DNA of 64,000 nucleotides from Hydractinia symbiolongicarpus (taxonomy: Eukaryota; Cnidaria; Hydrozoa; Anthoathecata; Hydractiniidae), in NCBI RefSeq assembly GCF_029227915.1, contig NC_079887.1:7874001-7938000 (forward strand), given 5' to 3'. Below, one piece after another: positions 44,702-58,000 of the stretch (position 1 is its first letter; each line of letters begins with the position of its first letter). The translations under genes and the position numbers were made by a program. The notes beneath the pieces are model-generated. The model saw only the letters and a list, made by a program, of their open reading frames with translations. It had not been told where the DNA came from and did no database searches.

Positions 44702-47700
44702 ACGTGCTGCCGATGTGAATTTGAAAAGTGGCTGAATATAAAACAACTTTGTGGCTCCCACTAAATAAATGTGATAACCTGGTGACAAAACTATTTTTAG
44801 CAACATTCTCACAAAGTATTGACATGGTTGTATTAAACGGATACTAATCGGTTTTGAAATTGTACTGCGAAATACAAAGCCGGATGTCAAAAGTACAGAC
44901 CGAGCTTGCGAGGTTTGTGCCCTTGATCGAGGGTATTGTGTCTCACTTCAAATTCAGTATTGGACATTAGTAACAAGCGCTAAATATATGTTCTTGACAA
45001 AAAAGCTTTGATATATAAGTAAGACGGCTGACATTCCCTTAGAAATCATAAGAATAAAATAATGAGTATAAAATTATTAAGAAAAAAATATTCTAGGACA
45101 GTTATACTTTTTCTTTTGTACTACTTCTTTCTATCCAATACCAAACGGTTAGTATAAAAAAATGTGATGATTTGATTGGTTCACGGCTCATTAAAACAGG
45201 ATTTTGTATGGAGTCATTTTAAGCAATTTTGAAAGTCATTACTATATCAATACCGTGGCAATGTAAACACTTAGAAAAACAAAAAACAACAGATTTCCAT
45301 AGCACACAAAAGAATATAAAAGTCGTTCATTTCAAACTATATTTTTTGTTTCAGTTCACATAAACATTGATAGGTAATTGTGTTGCGGACTTACACAAAT
45401 TTCAACTCGAACAATATTAAATTCCAAAAATATCAAAAATCGAATATTTATTTTTTTCTTCCTTAGTGACTTGTATTTAGGAAATAAAACAGATGCCAAC
45501 TAGTTGTATTCTCAAAATGCAAAGTCCTCGCAACCTCCATCCATAGGTTTGTCCTTGGACTTTGAATTAAACGGAACTGGACAGTTATCGTTTTATCCCC
45601 TAATTACATCTCATCTGAAAAATAAATTTCCAGATGTGAAACAATTCTTATTCTCAAGTCATCAAAGAAAAAAAATATGTTCCTTTTTCGGTATTTTTGA
45701 ATTATTTTTTATATATTTTTTTAAATATTTTTTTCAGCTACAGTAAGTTCATAAAACCAATTCGGATCTTTGTTAAGCGAATTATTTTTACTTAAAATAT
45801 TATTAATAACAGCTTACTTAAAATATTTTTAAGTGAGCTGGACTTATATATTTTTGTGTGCTCACCACGGAAACCTTTCTTTTATTTGTTTACGTTTTTT
45901 GGTACCATTTTAATAATGGCTTCCAAAATCAGGTAGCATGTGTTCATACAAAGCGTTGTTAAAAAACAGCTGTAAGCCAATCAAATCATCGGATCATCCA
46001 GGCAAAAAACTATATAACAATTCGAACTAGTGCAAAAAAATTCAACAAATTGTAAGAAAAGTGCCGAAATTTACAACTTCCTAACAGTGGTTTGAGCAAC
46101 AAAATAATTTTTTGAGGAAACTAATGAATTTATTAAGAAGAAATTCAAAATTCACAAATGTGTGTAAGCTTAAAGATGGTTTTTAGCATTTTAATCTCTT
46201 ACAGATCTTGCATGCAAAGCGAAACCAAGAGTGCGTTACGTAAACAACAAAATTATTTTTTCGAAGATTATCTTGTTTTTCAATTGTTTTTCCTTAAAGT
46301 TTCAATTTTTCTATTTCATAAAAAGCGGATGGAAATTTTCAAATCCTTAGCTAGAACTGGATAAATCTCTTGAATCTCAACAATAGACACGACCTGCGCA
46401 GCTTCATCCTTTAACTACTCGGTTACGATTTTCGCTACAAAATCTATTGACCTTTGAACACTCTAGATCGGTGTTTGAATAGTGCAATGAATTTTTTACA
46501 AGATCGAGTACTTTCAATTGCGCTCTACCCAAATGCGATGCAGTGAAATTTGTGAATTTCATTTTCTCAACAATGCATGCCTTAACGGTACTTAAAGGGT
46601 TGATGTTGTTTTGTTAACTCTTCAGCCTTGTTACGAAGAACAGGTAGAAAAAAGGAAAATTGAAAAAATAAAAACAATGTCACTAAACTGTATATACCAA
46701 GCTGAATATGAAATTTTCAACAAATTAATTTTTAAATTAAACCTCCAAACAATGGTATTGACATTGGGCAACCAGAAATTCGTCAAGAAGTGTTGTAGAA
46801 GGAATAAATTAACAACTAACTTAACATCATACGAGACGAAATACATGACGTAAAATAAAAACAAACTATTCTCATTTTGTTCTATCGTATTTGCAGATAA
46901 ATATATACAATTCAATTTATTTTGCTAACAGTACACATGCACTAATTTGAATGTCATTAATTTAAACGTCTTCTATTCCAAATAAATTTCTTATTCCCTT
47001 GTTTTATAAATCTCTTCTGCAACAGGATTCAAACATTTATTTATTTAGATATTTATTTTCCTGATTCTTCGATTATTCGAATTAGCGGGTGTGTACAATA
47101 CATTACGCTGTTCATCATGAAATTCCGATAATTTTTTTTCTTTTTTAAAGTTAAACTTAACTAAATTTCCGTTTTACTAAAGCTGGCATATTGCAGACCC
47201 TTTATAGTCATCATACAAACAAAAACATTTTGGAAAACAAATAATAAATTAATGTTTATGAGTAGGACAAGACAAGATACATTTTTCTGAATCCAACCTC
47301 CAATTTAAAAACACAAGAATTTTAAAAGACATGAAAGGATGACAGGAACAAGTGGTAACGTGTTCTCGAATGGTAAACAGACTGACTGTCTTTCTAAATC
47401 TAAACTGTATGGTAAAGTTGAAATACAATTGTAGGACCTTAGGTTGTCACACATTTGGTATATATGCTGTCGCATTTTTTCTTTAATAAAATAAAGAAAT
47501 AAAATAAAAAAAATTTCTTTTGAAAGGTTCAATTTCAATATTTTTACTTCCTTAAGCTAAAAAAGGATAACAGGATGACATTTTTGTGCATATTTGAGAG
47601 TCATTTTAGCCAGTTGTGATATTTTAAAAGCACAAACTTTTTTAATAGAAGATAAAACATATTGTAAAGTTATATACAATGCGTGTAAATAATGAATAAG

Positions 47701-47760
47701 TTATAAACGAAGTTGGATATAAAAAATAGATTAAATGCTAACTATTTACAGGTGTATAGT

Positions 47761-47792
<32 letters not shown>

Positions 47793-48097
47793 TTGAATGC
47801 GTACGGACATTTAGAGTTCGTCTAAACACGTGGCATGCCTTTTCGCGCATGCGTTTCTTTACGCCAGCGATGACAGGATAAATATCCTCTTACATCTACA
47901 CCAAAGCAAATTCAAAATTCTACAATCACTAAAAACTCATGTCGTAAAGTTCTTAATTTCTTTTTTTGGTTCTAATTTATTTAGCCTTGATATTCATTCT
48001 TCTTCGTTCATTTTATAGTTGGTAAGCAGCAACTCTTTTGCTTTTAAACATCATTCTATCATTCTCTGTTGCATTAAAAATCCCTTTTTCTGTCTTT
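44702..48097. other. Intergenic 3' of the GAS2-like gene
   Basis: AT-rich with a (TAA)n microsatellite at 47762-47791. AATAAA on the minus strand at 47981-47976, about 117 bases past the GAS2-like stop, is a candidate poly(A) signal. No exon was recognised; ORFs at 45504-45746, 46158-46364 and 46611-46853 start at TTG or lack recognisable content. Confidence 0.45.
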
Positions 48098-51000
48098 TTA
48101 CACAAGTGTTGATGTATTCCTGAAACAACAAAAGAGAAACATGTTATTATTTATATTATTCATTTATAAATATGTTTTTCACTTCACTTTAATATTAAAA
48201 TTCTGAAAAGAAAAGTTACAATCTGAAAAAAAAGTTACAGTTACTCGTGCTTTGACCCTGCAGACAAAAAGAGAATATTCACTAATTCTGATTTTCAACT
48301 TAATTATATTGTTATGGATGTTAGATATGTTTTCAGTTCTAATAGAATGTAGTACAACTTCTTACCTGGCACGAGGTACAGCTTTTTCTTTCTTGTCAAC
48401 AGCTAAATAAGGTAAAATATACATAAAAAAATATAATATATAAAAAGACTTATATTGTCAAAGTTATGTTAAGCCTCCATTACTCAAGTCGCGAAGAAAG
48501 TCGTCCCTAAATTTAGTATGGCATACTGAGTCAAAATATAAACTGTATGAGCAGAACGAATGGATTGAACCACAAACTAGATTAAAACTAAACAAATGCT
48601 AATTATTTGTAAGAAATCGAATGAACACATGGGTGGGGATTAATATTAACAAGTTAAAACTATTTACCTCGTTTACGAGGAGTGTTCGTGATCTCCCTCG
48701 TTGTTTGTTTATATTTAGATTGGCGCCCAGTCAAATCCGATTTTTCACGCCTAATTACCATTTTGCCGGAAATATCTGACTTTTCTCGAACTAGTCTGGG
48801 CGAGCCTGTGTTCTCCAAGTTTCGTTTGCGTATTCTAGATATACTGGCTCCATCCATAGATTTGGATCGTTGAATAACTGGTCTAGGTATGCGTGATTTA
48901 TTGCCCACAGAGTCCTTTCTACTAAGTAAAGATTTTGGTATCCCCGATTTTCTTTGCGTATCCGCAATCTCGGTTTGGGTTGACATGTTCATGGAAGGAG
49001 GCTGAACACTCCTAGTGGCAGGCTCAGATCGTAAAGAATTAAGTGATTGATTTGAAGAAGACAATGACGGGGATGCTCCACGTCTTCTCACTTGATTGCG
49101 GCTTTCCGACTTCTTTCTTGATACGGAGTTGCAATTTGTATTTAAACCTTGGTCCAGTGAACCTGATAGATGTTTTGGTGTACTTTTACTCCGTGAACGT
49201 TGTTGCGTTTGACTTTTACCTGTACAATAAAAGAAATATGTAAGTGAATGGGAAAAAGGAAACACTTTTAGCTAGGTAGACCTGTTACTTATCGTTTTAC
49301 GTTTAATCTTTATTTCTTTTTGGTATCTTTGTGGAAATAGAGCTAAATCGTAACATAAAGTAACGATACAAAAAAATTAATTGAATTTCAGCGCCCGAAG
49401 GCGTAGGAAATTCTTTAAAATCGTCGTTCTTTTCTTTTGGAGCATTTTTTGAGAAAAAATCGACCCTGGGATTTCACGTTCCTCTGATTTTTTGTTACCT
49501 AAATGTCATTTTAGGCCAAAATTGGTCCAAAAATTAAAACTACTTTATTTTCGACAAAGTTTGGCACAGATTACCATAAAGAATTGCTGAACATGATGGT
49601 GACGTCAAAATTTTGGTTTTTTGCCACCTTAAATGTCATTTTAGGCAAAAATTGGTCCAAAAATTAAAACTACTTTATTTTCGATAAAAATTGGCACAGT
49701 TAATAAAAAAGTATGCTGAACATGATGGTGGCATCAAAATTTTGATTTTTTGTCAACTAAATGCCGTTTAAGACCAAAAACGTTTCAATCGCAAGACTTT
49801 CAACCATGATGAATGATAGGCTATAATTTTTGTTAGCAATTTCTTTTAAAGTGTGAGTTTATTATGACACGTTTCGTTTTGTTTGCGTTTGTTGTAAGAT
49901 ATAATGTCACTTGTGTGCTTTATCTTCAGAGCTTCGTGCACCAAACCTGCGAATGTTTGGCACGATAACACAACAAAATAGCAGGTTGTCATCAAATATT
50001 TTGGTAGCGAGCAGAAATTCTTGGAGCCCCCAGGGCTTCTTGTTCTATTTAAAAAGAACGATCAGATGGGAAGTCTATTTCTAATCTACATGCCTTTATG
50101 TCTATGATCTGTTTGTTAATAACTTATTGATTTTTAAAATTTTTAAAGCAACGACAATGGTTTGGCTTTGTAACAATCCTGATAAAAATTTGTTGAGACA
50201 AGACAATTAAGTTCGAAATTGCATAGGTCATTTCTATATTATATTCACGCATTTTAAACTTATCAATGTCCAGGACTTAGGATCTTCAGTTATATGATTG
50301 AGTCTCTTATATGTGCTATTTCTTGTTGACGTCAACATGCCTATTTTTCACGAATTTTGGGCCCTTTGTGTACCATGTGGATTATTTCGTACGACTAGCA
50401 CATCTTAAACATTGTCTGCCTGTACTACATGTGTGCACATATTGCGACGTTGCAGCCTGTGGGCTAAAGAGCATTGAACGTTTGACGCTTTTGACTACAT
50501 TTTTTTGAAAAAAAAACTGCCTTTGTCTCAATACAGCTACCCCAAGTCTGTGAAGAAAGGAAGTTTTGAAACTGTCAGCATTGTTCATATCCAGGTGGAC
50601 TACAAAAGTCAAAGAAGTAAAAAACAAAACATTTCTTCGACGCAGTCATGCAACCATATCTCGGTCCTGAGACCAGACCGTGCCCCCAACCTTATTTACA
50701 GCCTGCACTATCATAAGTATTTACCTCTTTTTTGCGGTTGCGGGGTGAGGTAATCTTTCTTTTTTGTCTTTCTTTGAATTGCATCGGACGTATGGCCTCT
50801 TTTCATAACAAATTCGTCAAGAGGATGATGATTTTCAGTGTCGCTATTTGTTACCGTCATACGACGTTGTTTTAATGTATTCAATTGACAACGTAACCAC
50901 CTGTCGCCTCTGTTATCGTAAATTGACGGGTCTTTTAACGTCAAGTCAAGAGTTGGTTTGTTGTTTTCAAGTAATTTAAGTTTACTGTCTATTTCTTCGA

Positions 51001-52663
51001 TCGATTTTGTAAAAGAAATAGCGACATCGGAATAGCTTGACGTCTCCACCATTCCCGAATTTGCGCTGTTGCTTAAAAATGAATTCTTGCGATAATTAAG
51101 ACTTTTCCGGCCTATATCTTCACACGAACACTAAAAAAACAAAATTGTAGTTGTAATAAATTGATGGATTTCAAAATTTTAATCAGAACACATTTTAATA
51201 ATACTCACATCTACTCTGGAAGATTCTAGACTGCCTGAACCATCGCTGCTTTCAGAGCACATACTCCATGTATCTGAGGAAGTTGTACTGTAAGGATCTG
51301 ATTTTATACTTTCTCTTTTCTGTGAACTTTTCTTACGCTGCGGAAGATTATTGTTATTGTTTGCCACTGGTGATACATTGTGTCCATGGTTGTCAATATT
51401 GCCTACGACAAATACATAGTTGTCAAGTAATAAATCAATAAAAAACGTATCTACTGGACCTAGGGTGTATTTCACGCAGTCCATGCTTGTTTGTCTGACT
51501 GTAGTTTTCTTGGTGAGTTGCTTTAGATTGAGATGAGGCGTTAAAGGTATACAAAGAAATGTACCTGCAATTTTTGTTCTACATGGATCATGTTTTGTTA
51601 TATAATGATCAAATGTATCCCAACCTCCACCGATGCGAACCATCACGTGTTTCCGCATAACCTACAGAAAAATAATTTTTTTTTGATTACAAAAAATTTG
51701 AAAAAATAGAGAGGAGAACTTTTAGAAACAAATTAAACGTGTGGTCGAACTTACCCTAACAAATATAAGTGTGTCATTTCTGCCGAGTTGATATTTTCCT
51801 TCTGCTAATTTTTTAATTGGAAATCGGTCGTAACATGTGCATCTATTGACGATATTGCGGACCTGAACAAAGTGGACATTATAACACAGAAGTTGGAACA
51901 TAGATAAAAACAATAAGATTTAAGTAAACTCTATCAACAGAAAATGCGGGTAATTTCTCTACATTGACCGATGAGAGAACTTCAACTTTTCCCACTAAAC
52001 CCTTAATGTTCAAGAAATGATAAACGTTCAATAACAATTACTTACCATTGTATCCAAATTATTATCCTCCTCTAAATCTATTGGTTTTGGAGGTGGCCTT
52101 CCCATTTTTTCATTTTCTTTGTCTTTCTCTATTTCTTCATCAATTTCCTTTTCAAATTTTACAATTTCAGGGGGTTGCACACCAAACTTATACGCTTTGC
52201 GTGCAACATCCAATAAAGTTAACACGACCGATTTTTCGTTTTTATGTAAAACTAAATCTTCACTTTCAAACAACACAACATCTGGAATACCAAGCTCCCT
52301 ACACCATGAGATAAAATTAGCAACGTTGTCACGTGCTACGAATGATCGAGGCAACGCTCCTTTTTCGGTGTAATACACTTCTTTAGCAGGAATTTTGAGA
52401 TTTTCTTGTGGATTTAGTATCGAATATTCTTCAGCATATCTTTGTATCAACCTAGCCTGTTGACACAATATAACACCATTTTCAAGGCTTTCTAAAAAAT
52501 GATCCGGTTTGACAGTGACATGAAATGCTAAACTTGAGATCCATTCAGATAAATCTTCTCTCATGGCTTGCAAAAATTTGGCTAACCAATACTGTCGAAG
52601 AACTGTTTCTTGTTTTCTGTATTCGAGATCAGAAATGCCATTCGTTGGTTCGTCCTGCGTCAT
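48098..52663 (-). CDS. GAS2-like actin-microtubule linker (CH + GAR domains, SxIP tail), 7 exons
   Basis: Exons 52663-52046, 51862-51755, 51661-51209, 51130-50725, 49219-48668, 48402-48366 and 48119-48098 join in phase to 731 residues. A calponin-homology domain (about 24-175: [49 protein letters not shown]) should bind actin. It is followed by a GAR domain (about 207-270: [43 protein letters not shown]), which binds microtubules. The rest is basic, serine-rich and probably disordered, with SGIP (620-623) and SRIP (637-640) motifs flanked by basic residues. These match the SxIP signal that recruits EB proteins at microtubule plus ends in GAS2L1/2. A TQT triplet at 609-611 resembles a dynein light-chain site. 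The start is the first ATG (MTQDEP); upstream codons open with TTG. The last two tiny exons are the least certain. Confidence 0.85.
49220..50724 (-). other. Intron 4 of the GAS2-like gene
   Basis: A 1.5 kb intron splitting a Gly codon. It contains the tandem duplication at 49500-49775 and unremarkable AT-rich sequence. Antisense ORFs at 50311-50753 overlap it but have no recognisable content. Confidence 0.75.
49500..49775. repeat. Tandem repeat, ~124-base unit, about 2.2 copies
   Basis: AAATGTCATTTTAGG, then AAAATTGGTCCAAAAATTAA, ACTACTTTATTTTCGA, GCTGAACATGATGGTG and CAAAATTTTG recur in the same order at about 49500 and 49624. A partial third start (AAATGCCGTTTAAGACC) lies at about 49750. 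Copies differ at scattered bases and one small indel. Confidence 0.85.
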
Positions 52664-52690
52664 TATGTGTTTTGTAACGTATTCCGTCAA

Positions 52691-54700
52691 TTAATTTATT
52701 CAACGTTCTATTAATTATTCTAGAAAATAGCACATTTTCGAACTTAGATGTCCTGATAAAAGAAACTTTGAAATTTCCAGACCAAACTAAATTTTTATCG
52801 CAAAACAGCTGAGAATTATGTGATAATAGAAACTTGATCAGGAATGTATATAACGAGATAATAAGATTTTTCCTTCTTGGACCTGTTTTTCTTGATATAA
52901 TATATAAGCGTACATCAATGATGTACGCTTATATATTATATCACAATCTTAATAGTTGTCAAAAGAAAAGCATTTTAAAATAAACAACAACAAACAAATT
53001 GCATATAAAAACAATAAATGTTTTCCTGTTCTCAAACCTCTTCCCATCCTCGTGATACTGTATATACCACGTCGCACAACGAGGGATTTAAAACTCAACC
53101 ATCGTTGTACGAACTATTGTACCCACAATGCAATCGCTAACTACCCACAAATCACAAATATTAATCATTTTTTTCAGTAGTTAACATAATCAATCAATAT
53201 TAGAAATATAACGAAATGTTAAGACAGAAACCTTTCAAAGTTATAATATAAGAACAAAAAATAATATAATAAAGAATGACTTATCGAAGAAATACGTGCA
53301 GCAGAAACTGTTAATAGACCGTCTGATATTTTATCAAAACTTTATCTTTACATTAAAAATTTTTAAAAAAATTACGAAATTGCTTGCCTCGATCATTTAT
53401 ACATTATTATGTCTTGATAATTCAAAACAGAGAGCATATGTGATTTCACGATTTCAATTTTGATAGACAATTTTATACAAAAAGTCCACTTTAAATAGTA
53501 AGAATAACAATATATGCAGATATTAAAATAAATTTTTTTTTCGAAAAAAATTTGAAGAGAAGGAAAAAAATGCATGGGTGCGACACATGAAATTCTCACA
53601 CCAGACATGTTTCCTGCCTCCATTAATTAAGAATTAATGAAATGAAAATTACTTCTTCATGATGATGATAAGCCAAGAAAAATTATAACAAGACGAGAAA
53701 AGTTGAATACCTCCATTTTTGACAAGATCTAGCTACATACTCTTTCACCGTCTCACTGTCTTCGCTTAGGATAACGTTGTAAATGATAAGTTTGTTGAAA
53801 TCATCGTTTTTAACTTTTTTAGATTTGATGAGATTTGTTATCAGTGTATACATTTTGGTTGACGTGTAAACAAACGTGCTCAATGTATATTTCGTCTAAA
53901 AACTCTTCACCGTAGATGATATTATTTGTTTGTTTCCAAATTGCATTTTTCTACAAATCTGTCGATCTTAAAAACATTCCTTACTTAAAAAGAATTCTGA
54001 TCTGTGAGGTGACATGAGACGCAAGTGTGTGAAAATTTATTTCTCAAAGAAATCGAAATAATTTTTTATAAGTTCTAAGTTGGTTAACCACCTCTAACCA
54101 CTTCTGTTATTACTTCCAAGAACTTTTTATAACCTTCCAAACTTAAGTAACCAACTTTCCCATTTGCTGTTCTGTGTCGTATTTGAGCTTGTTTAATCGA
54201 CTACATTTGGTCCATAAATACTGTTACATTGTACAAATCCTCTGCGAAGGAGATACCGAAATATGGCTATGATTCATGTAGCAATCGCTTATGAAAAGTA
54301 CCATCAGAAAGTTTGTTTTTATACTCAAATTGAAAAAATGACATCACCATGTTTGACAGAATCACAATATTGTCAATAAACAAGTGAGAGATCATTTCCA
54401 GACTTAGTAGATGACATGTATAGGTGATGACAAGTTTGAAAAAAGATTTTGCGCCGTTAAGAGACGTCCCGCGTAAAATTTCAACAAACAGATAAAAGTT
54501 ACCTTATTCCGCATGCGCAGAGTTTGAAGTAAAACGGACAGGAGATAAAACAGCAATAACACTCAATTCACTAATTATGAAGGCGATAACGTCATAAATA
54601 CTCCATTTTAATACTTTAATAACTAGATTATTCTAAGCATACTTTAAATTCTCCCTGAATTAACTCTCTCTGCGTCCCGCCAGTTTAAATCTTTAAGTCT
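52691..54700. other. Region upstream of the GAS2-like gene, with a perfect palindrome
   Basis: Holds the palindrome at 52893-52943. A 66-codon minus-strand ORF with ATG codons (53883-53683) ends at a plausible donor (TGGAG|GTATTC) and reads like protein (NKLIIYNVILSEDSETVKEY), so it could be a first exon. No partner exon was found, and it is not called as a gene. Confidence 0.4.
52893..52943. repeat. Perfect 25-base inverted repeat with a 1-base loop
   Basis: The arm at 52893-52917 (TGATATAATATATAAGCGTA then CATCA) is the exact reverse complement of 52919-52943, with a single A between. It lies about 230 bases upstream of the GAS2-like start codon. Confidence 0.95.
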
Positions 54701-54809
54701 ATTTCCCTTTTTTAATTATTTGATTATTTTTACTTCCTTATATTATTTCTCTTTCCGGATAACAAACAGTTCGAGGGTTCAACCTTTGAAGCTTCCCAAC
54801 TTCAATCTA

Positions 54810-55082
54810 ATGGGTTTTTCAAGTTGTTTCATCGACCCAAAAGTTATATCAACAAATCTTTCTCGTTATGACATGCGTAGTTCTTTATTTACATTCAGTT
54901 TATTGTTGTTCTTGTTAATCCAATTGAAAAACCGTTATGTAAACATAACAAATGCGAAAACAAACAAGAAGGGAGTGAAGTTTGACAAAGAAAACATTAC
55001 CATGTCAGGGTTTCGTTCAGACAATAACGGAATTAACATGTTGCAAGAACGTAATTGTGAAAGTTATAACAATAAATTGTGA
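54810..55082 (+). CDS. Weak small ORF (90 codons), unrecognised
   Basis: From ATG at 54810 a frame encodes about 90 residues with one hydrophobic segment (SLFTFSLLLFLLIQL) followed by a basic, asparagine-rich tail. AATAAA motifs follow the stop within 40 bases (from 55109). This could be a small membrane or secreted protein, or chance in AT-rich DNA. No homologue comes to mind and no splice evidence supports it. Confidence 0.2.
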   Translation: MGFSSCFIDPKVISTNLSRYDMRSSLFTFSLLLFLLIQLKNRYVNITNAKTNKKGVKFDKENITMSGFRSDNNGINMLQERNCESYNNKL

Positions 55083-58000
55083 TATGCCGAAAACGTTTTA
55101 TATGCAAGAATAAATAAATTAACAAACAAACAAAAATTGTCTGTAATGTTGTTTACTTGATCAATGACATGATTTGTCACTGACACCTAGGACGTAGACA
55201 AACAAATAATTAAAAAGAAAATTAAATTTTAAAAAATGGAACAGACAAAAATAATAAATAAGTAAGAAACTGCGGACACGAAGGCTAGACATCTCAATAT
55301 CTTAGATAAAAAATTATTTTACCAGAGTTTTATACGTTTATTTATAAGAATACCAACTACAAGAAAGTGATTGCGTGTCCTTTTCATTGTAAGGCCTAAA
55401 TATGTTCTTACCCGTTCTTATAGCTAAGTAAGATTTTTATTGGCAATTGCGGGTATTTGACAATGTTAAGTCGACTGTTCCTACGCAAGCAAAACTACCG
55501 AGTGGTATAGAAGAAATCTTTGAGGAACAGCATGGTGGATATCACATCGCAAAATCACACATACTTAGATTCTAAATTTGACAGTAGCCTTGACGCCGTG
55601 TTTTGTTCATATAATTCTAGGATGCAATTTTCTTATTATATGCGTCGTATTCGCTGATGAAGATGTTGTTTATCAGTTTTGTGGTGAGTCAGCATGTTCA
55701 GGCACTCATTTATCTACGGTTACAAAAATTTTGATTGACAGGATTTGTAGAGAGCAAACACTTGTTACCTTATTGTGATAGTGAAGAATTTGCAACCATG
55801 AAATGAAAAATGTTAGGGTTGCTTATACCTGTATGTCTGTAACTTTAAAAAAGTGATACTACTATCAACGATTACAGCTTGGGACTCAAAGTTTTCACGT
55901 AACAAGGGGTTGGTAATCCTAGATTTGTTGCAAAACCTCAAAAGGTGTGACTGTGAAAAAAAAGAAGTAGCTAGAGTTTTAGGTCATTTTTGGATGGCTC
56001 CTATTATTGACCTATGAAATAAATTGATCACGGTATGTGAAAGTTAATTAGAATCAAAAACCTTGTTAAGAATCTTACCATTAAGCCAGTAAGAGAGGAA
56101 CAACTCATGATTGTGTTAAGAATCTTTGCGTTAGATGAGAAACCAAAGTGAAATCATAAGTGGAATTTTTTTCTTTTTTGTTTTTGACGAAAAGTTGTTA
56201 ATTATTTTTACTATCAGTAATACCAAAGGTAAATGATTCACATCTCGCTTGCAAGTTAAAAATCTACTACATACTGTATAATGCGAATGGAAAACACCAC
56301 TAAGAGATTTGGTATTAATTTATTTTTTCCCTTTTTTTAACAACTATGGACACTCACCTGTGGAGAATCTTCTCAAACGCAAAAACAAGGAACAGTCAAA
56401 AAATGAATCTGGCAAAGTAAAGCGCGAATACCTTTAAAACAAACTTAATGTCACATCTCCAGAAGAAATAATTTATCACCAACAAATCATGTTTGTGATA
56501 ATTTTTTTGTCGAAACAACAAAAACAAACTAAAACAGAGAAAATTCTAAAAAATATTGAATTTCAGCTTTAAATTAAAATAATACACCTATTTTCGCATT
56601 ATATTTCTTCTTCAAACTTTTTTTTCTTTTTTCTCTCTTTTTTTCTTTCTTTTTCTTTCTTCTTAGCTTTCTTCATAAATAAAATATAAGTTTGTTTCAA
56701 GTAGAATTCTCTCTCTTTTTTCTTCCGAAAGAAACATCTGTTTCCTTAACTTCTTTGCCATTCAGACTAATTCTTTTTCACAAATAGAAATAATCTTCCC
56801 TTTGTTCTCGCTTCTCACAAAATTTTCAGTTAACGATAAATTATAATTGGAAAGAATTATTAACTCTACATACAATATAGTCGCGTCGAGTAAGCTGGAT
56901 ATAGAAAAACTAAGAATTAAGTAAAAAGCGCTCGGTGATAACCAGAAAGTTGAGTTAGGGAAGGTTTTTAGCAATCAAATTCTTCTTTTCCCGCTAGTTT
57001 GCAAGTGAAAACTTTCTTCCATTTCTGAACAATCTCAATTCGAATAAAACAATTGTAATTTCTTTTCGACTAAACTTTTTTAACAAAAAAAATTATAAAT
57101 TTACCGTTTGTATCCTTTCATAACGGCAAAGGCGATGTGAACGTAATACATGTTGCTTGATCAAAGAACAGAATCCCAGAACAGACAAAAAAGAGACAGA
57201 ATACCCCATCGGTAAAAAACTCAGTAAAAAAAGTGGTTAAAATGTTTTAGCCGGTAAAAACATTATTCACAAGCGCAGAATATCAAAATATTCCGAAAGG
57301 TAGAGACATTCGAATTTCTATTAAGGAAGAAAAGCTCAGTTTCGGTAAAGTCAATTTTGGATCGAAAGTTATTTAAGAATAGTGATGACAAGGACAACAA
57401 TAATGAGGAATAATTTCAAAACAACTTTTAATATTAAATCAACATGTAATTTTCTGTATTCAAAATTATGCACGTCATACCAAAAACAGCAAAGATTACA
57501 TTCAAGAAGAAAATTTCCATAACTTAGGACATTTAAAATTATAGGTATAGATGTTAATTATAAATTATATTTTGGCTAGGAGAATTCCGTTGACAAAAGA
57601 TTTAACGTAATTACTCTAATTCTACACATACTTTTATTAATCTCATTTACAGACCACCACAAAATGTTTTCAAAAGTCAGCACGCTCTATCAATGACATG
57701 CCAGGAAATAAAAATCGTAGTTATAAGAATATTAATAACAACAATAACGTAACAATAAAATTTAATAAAAATTTAAATAAAATTTGACATCACAATAACA
57801 TTTTCAACAACTATAGATCCTGCTAGATATCAAAGCAGAAAAAAACCAAACCATACCTATTTTAAACACGAACATATACATTTTCTGTTCAGTTATCAAA
57901 ATTAAATTGAGGTTTATTTTTAATTCAAGATCTTACTAAAAAACCCACGCTTTCGTAACACGTGGCCATGTTGCCGAAGCTTTTTTTGAATAAACATTTC

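Noticed and set aside
45504-45746. 80-codon ORF with protein-like start
   Set aside because: Begins at TTG directly after an in-frame TAG, and the plausible acceptor upstream reads a different frame.
52664-52690. Longer N-terminus for the GAS2-like protein
   Set aside because: The extra nine codons begin with TTG; the first ATG is at 52663.
53683-53883. Protein-like 66-codon ORF with a donor at its end
   Set aside because: No second exon in phase gives a convincing continuation; mentioned only as a possible first exon.
55619-55778. Possible secreted cysteine-rich or insulin-like peptide
   Set aside because: No ATG in frame, cysteine spacing does not fit insulin B chains (CX11C), and a strong GTGAGT donor cuts through the supposed peptide.
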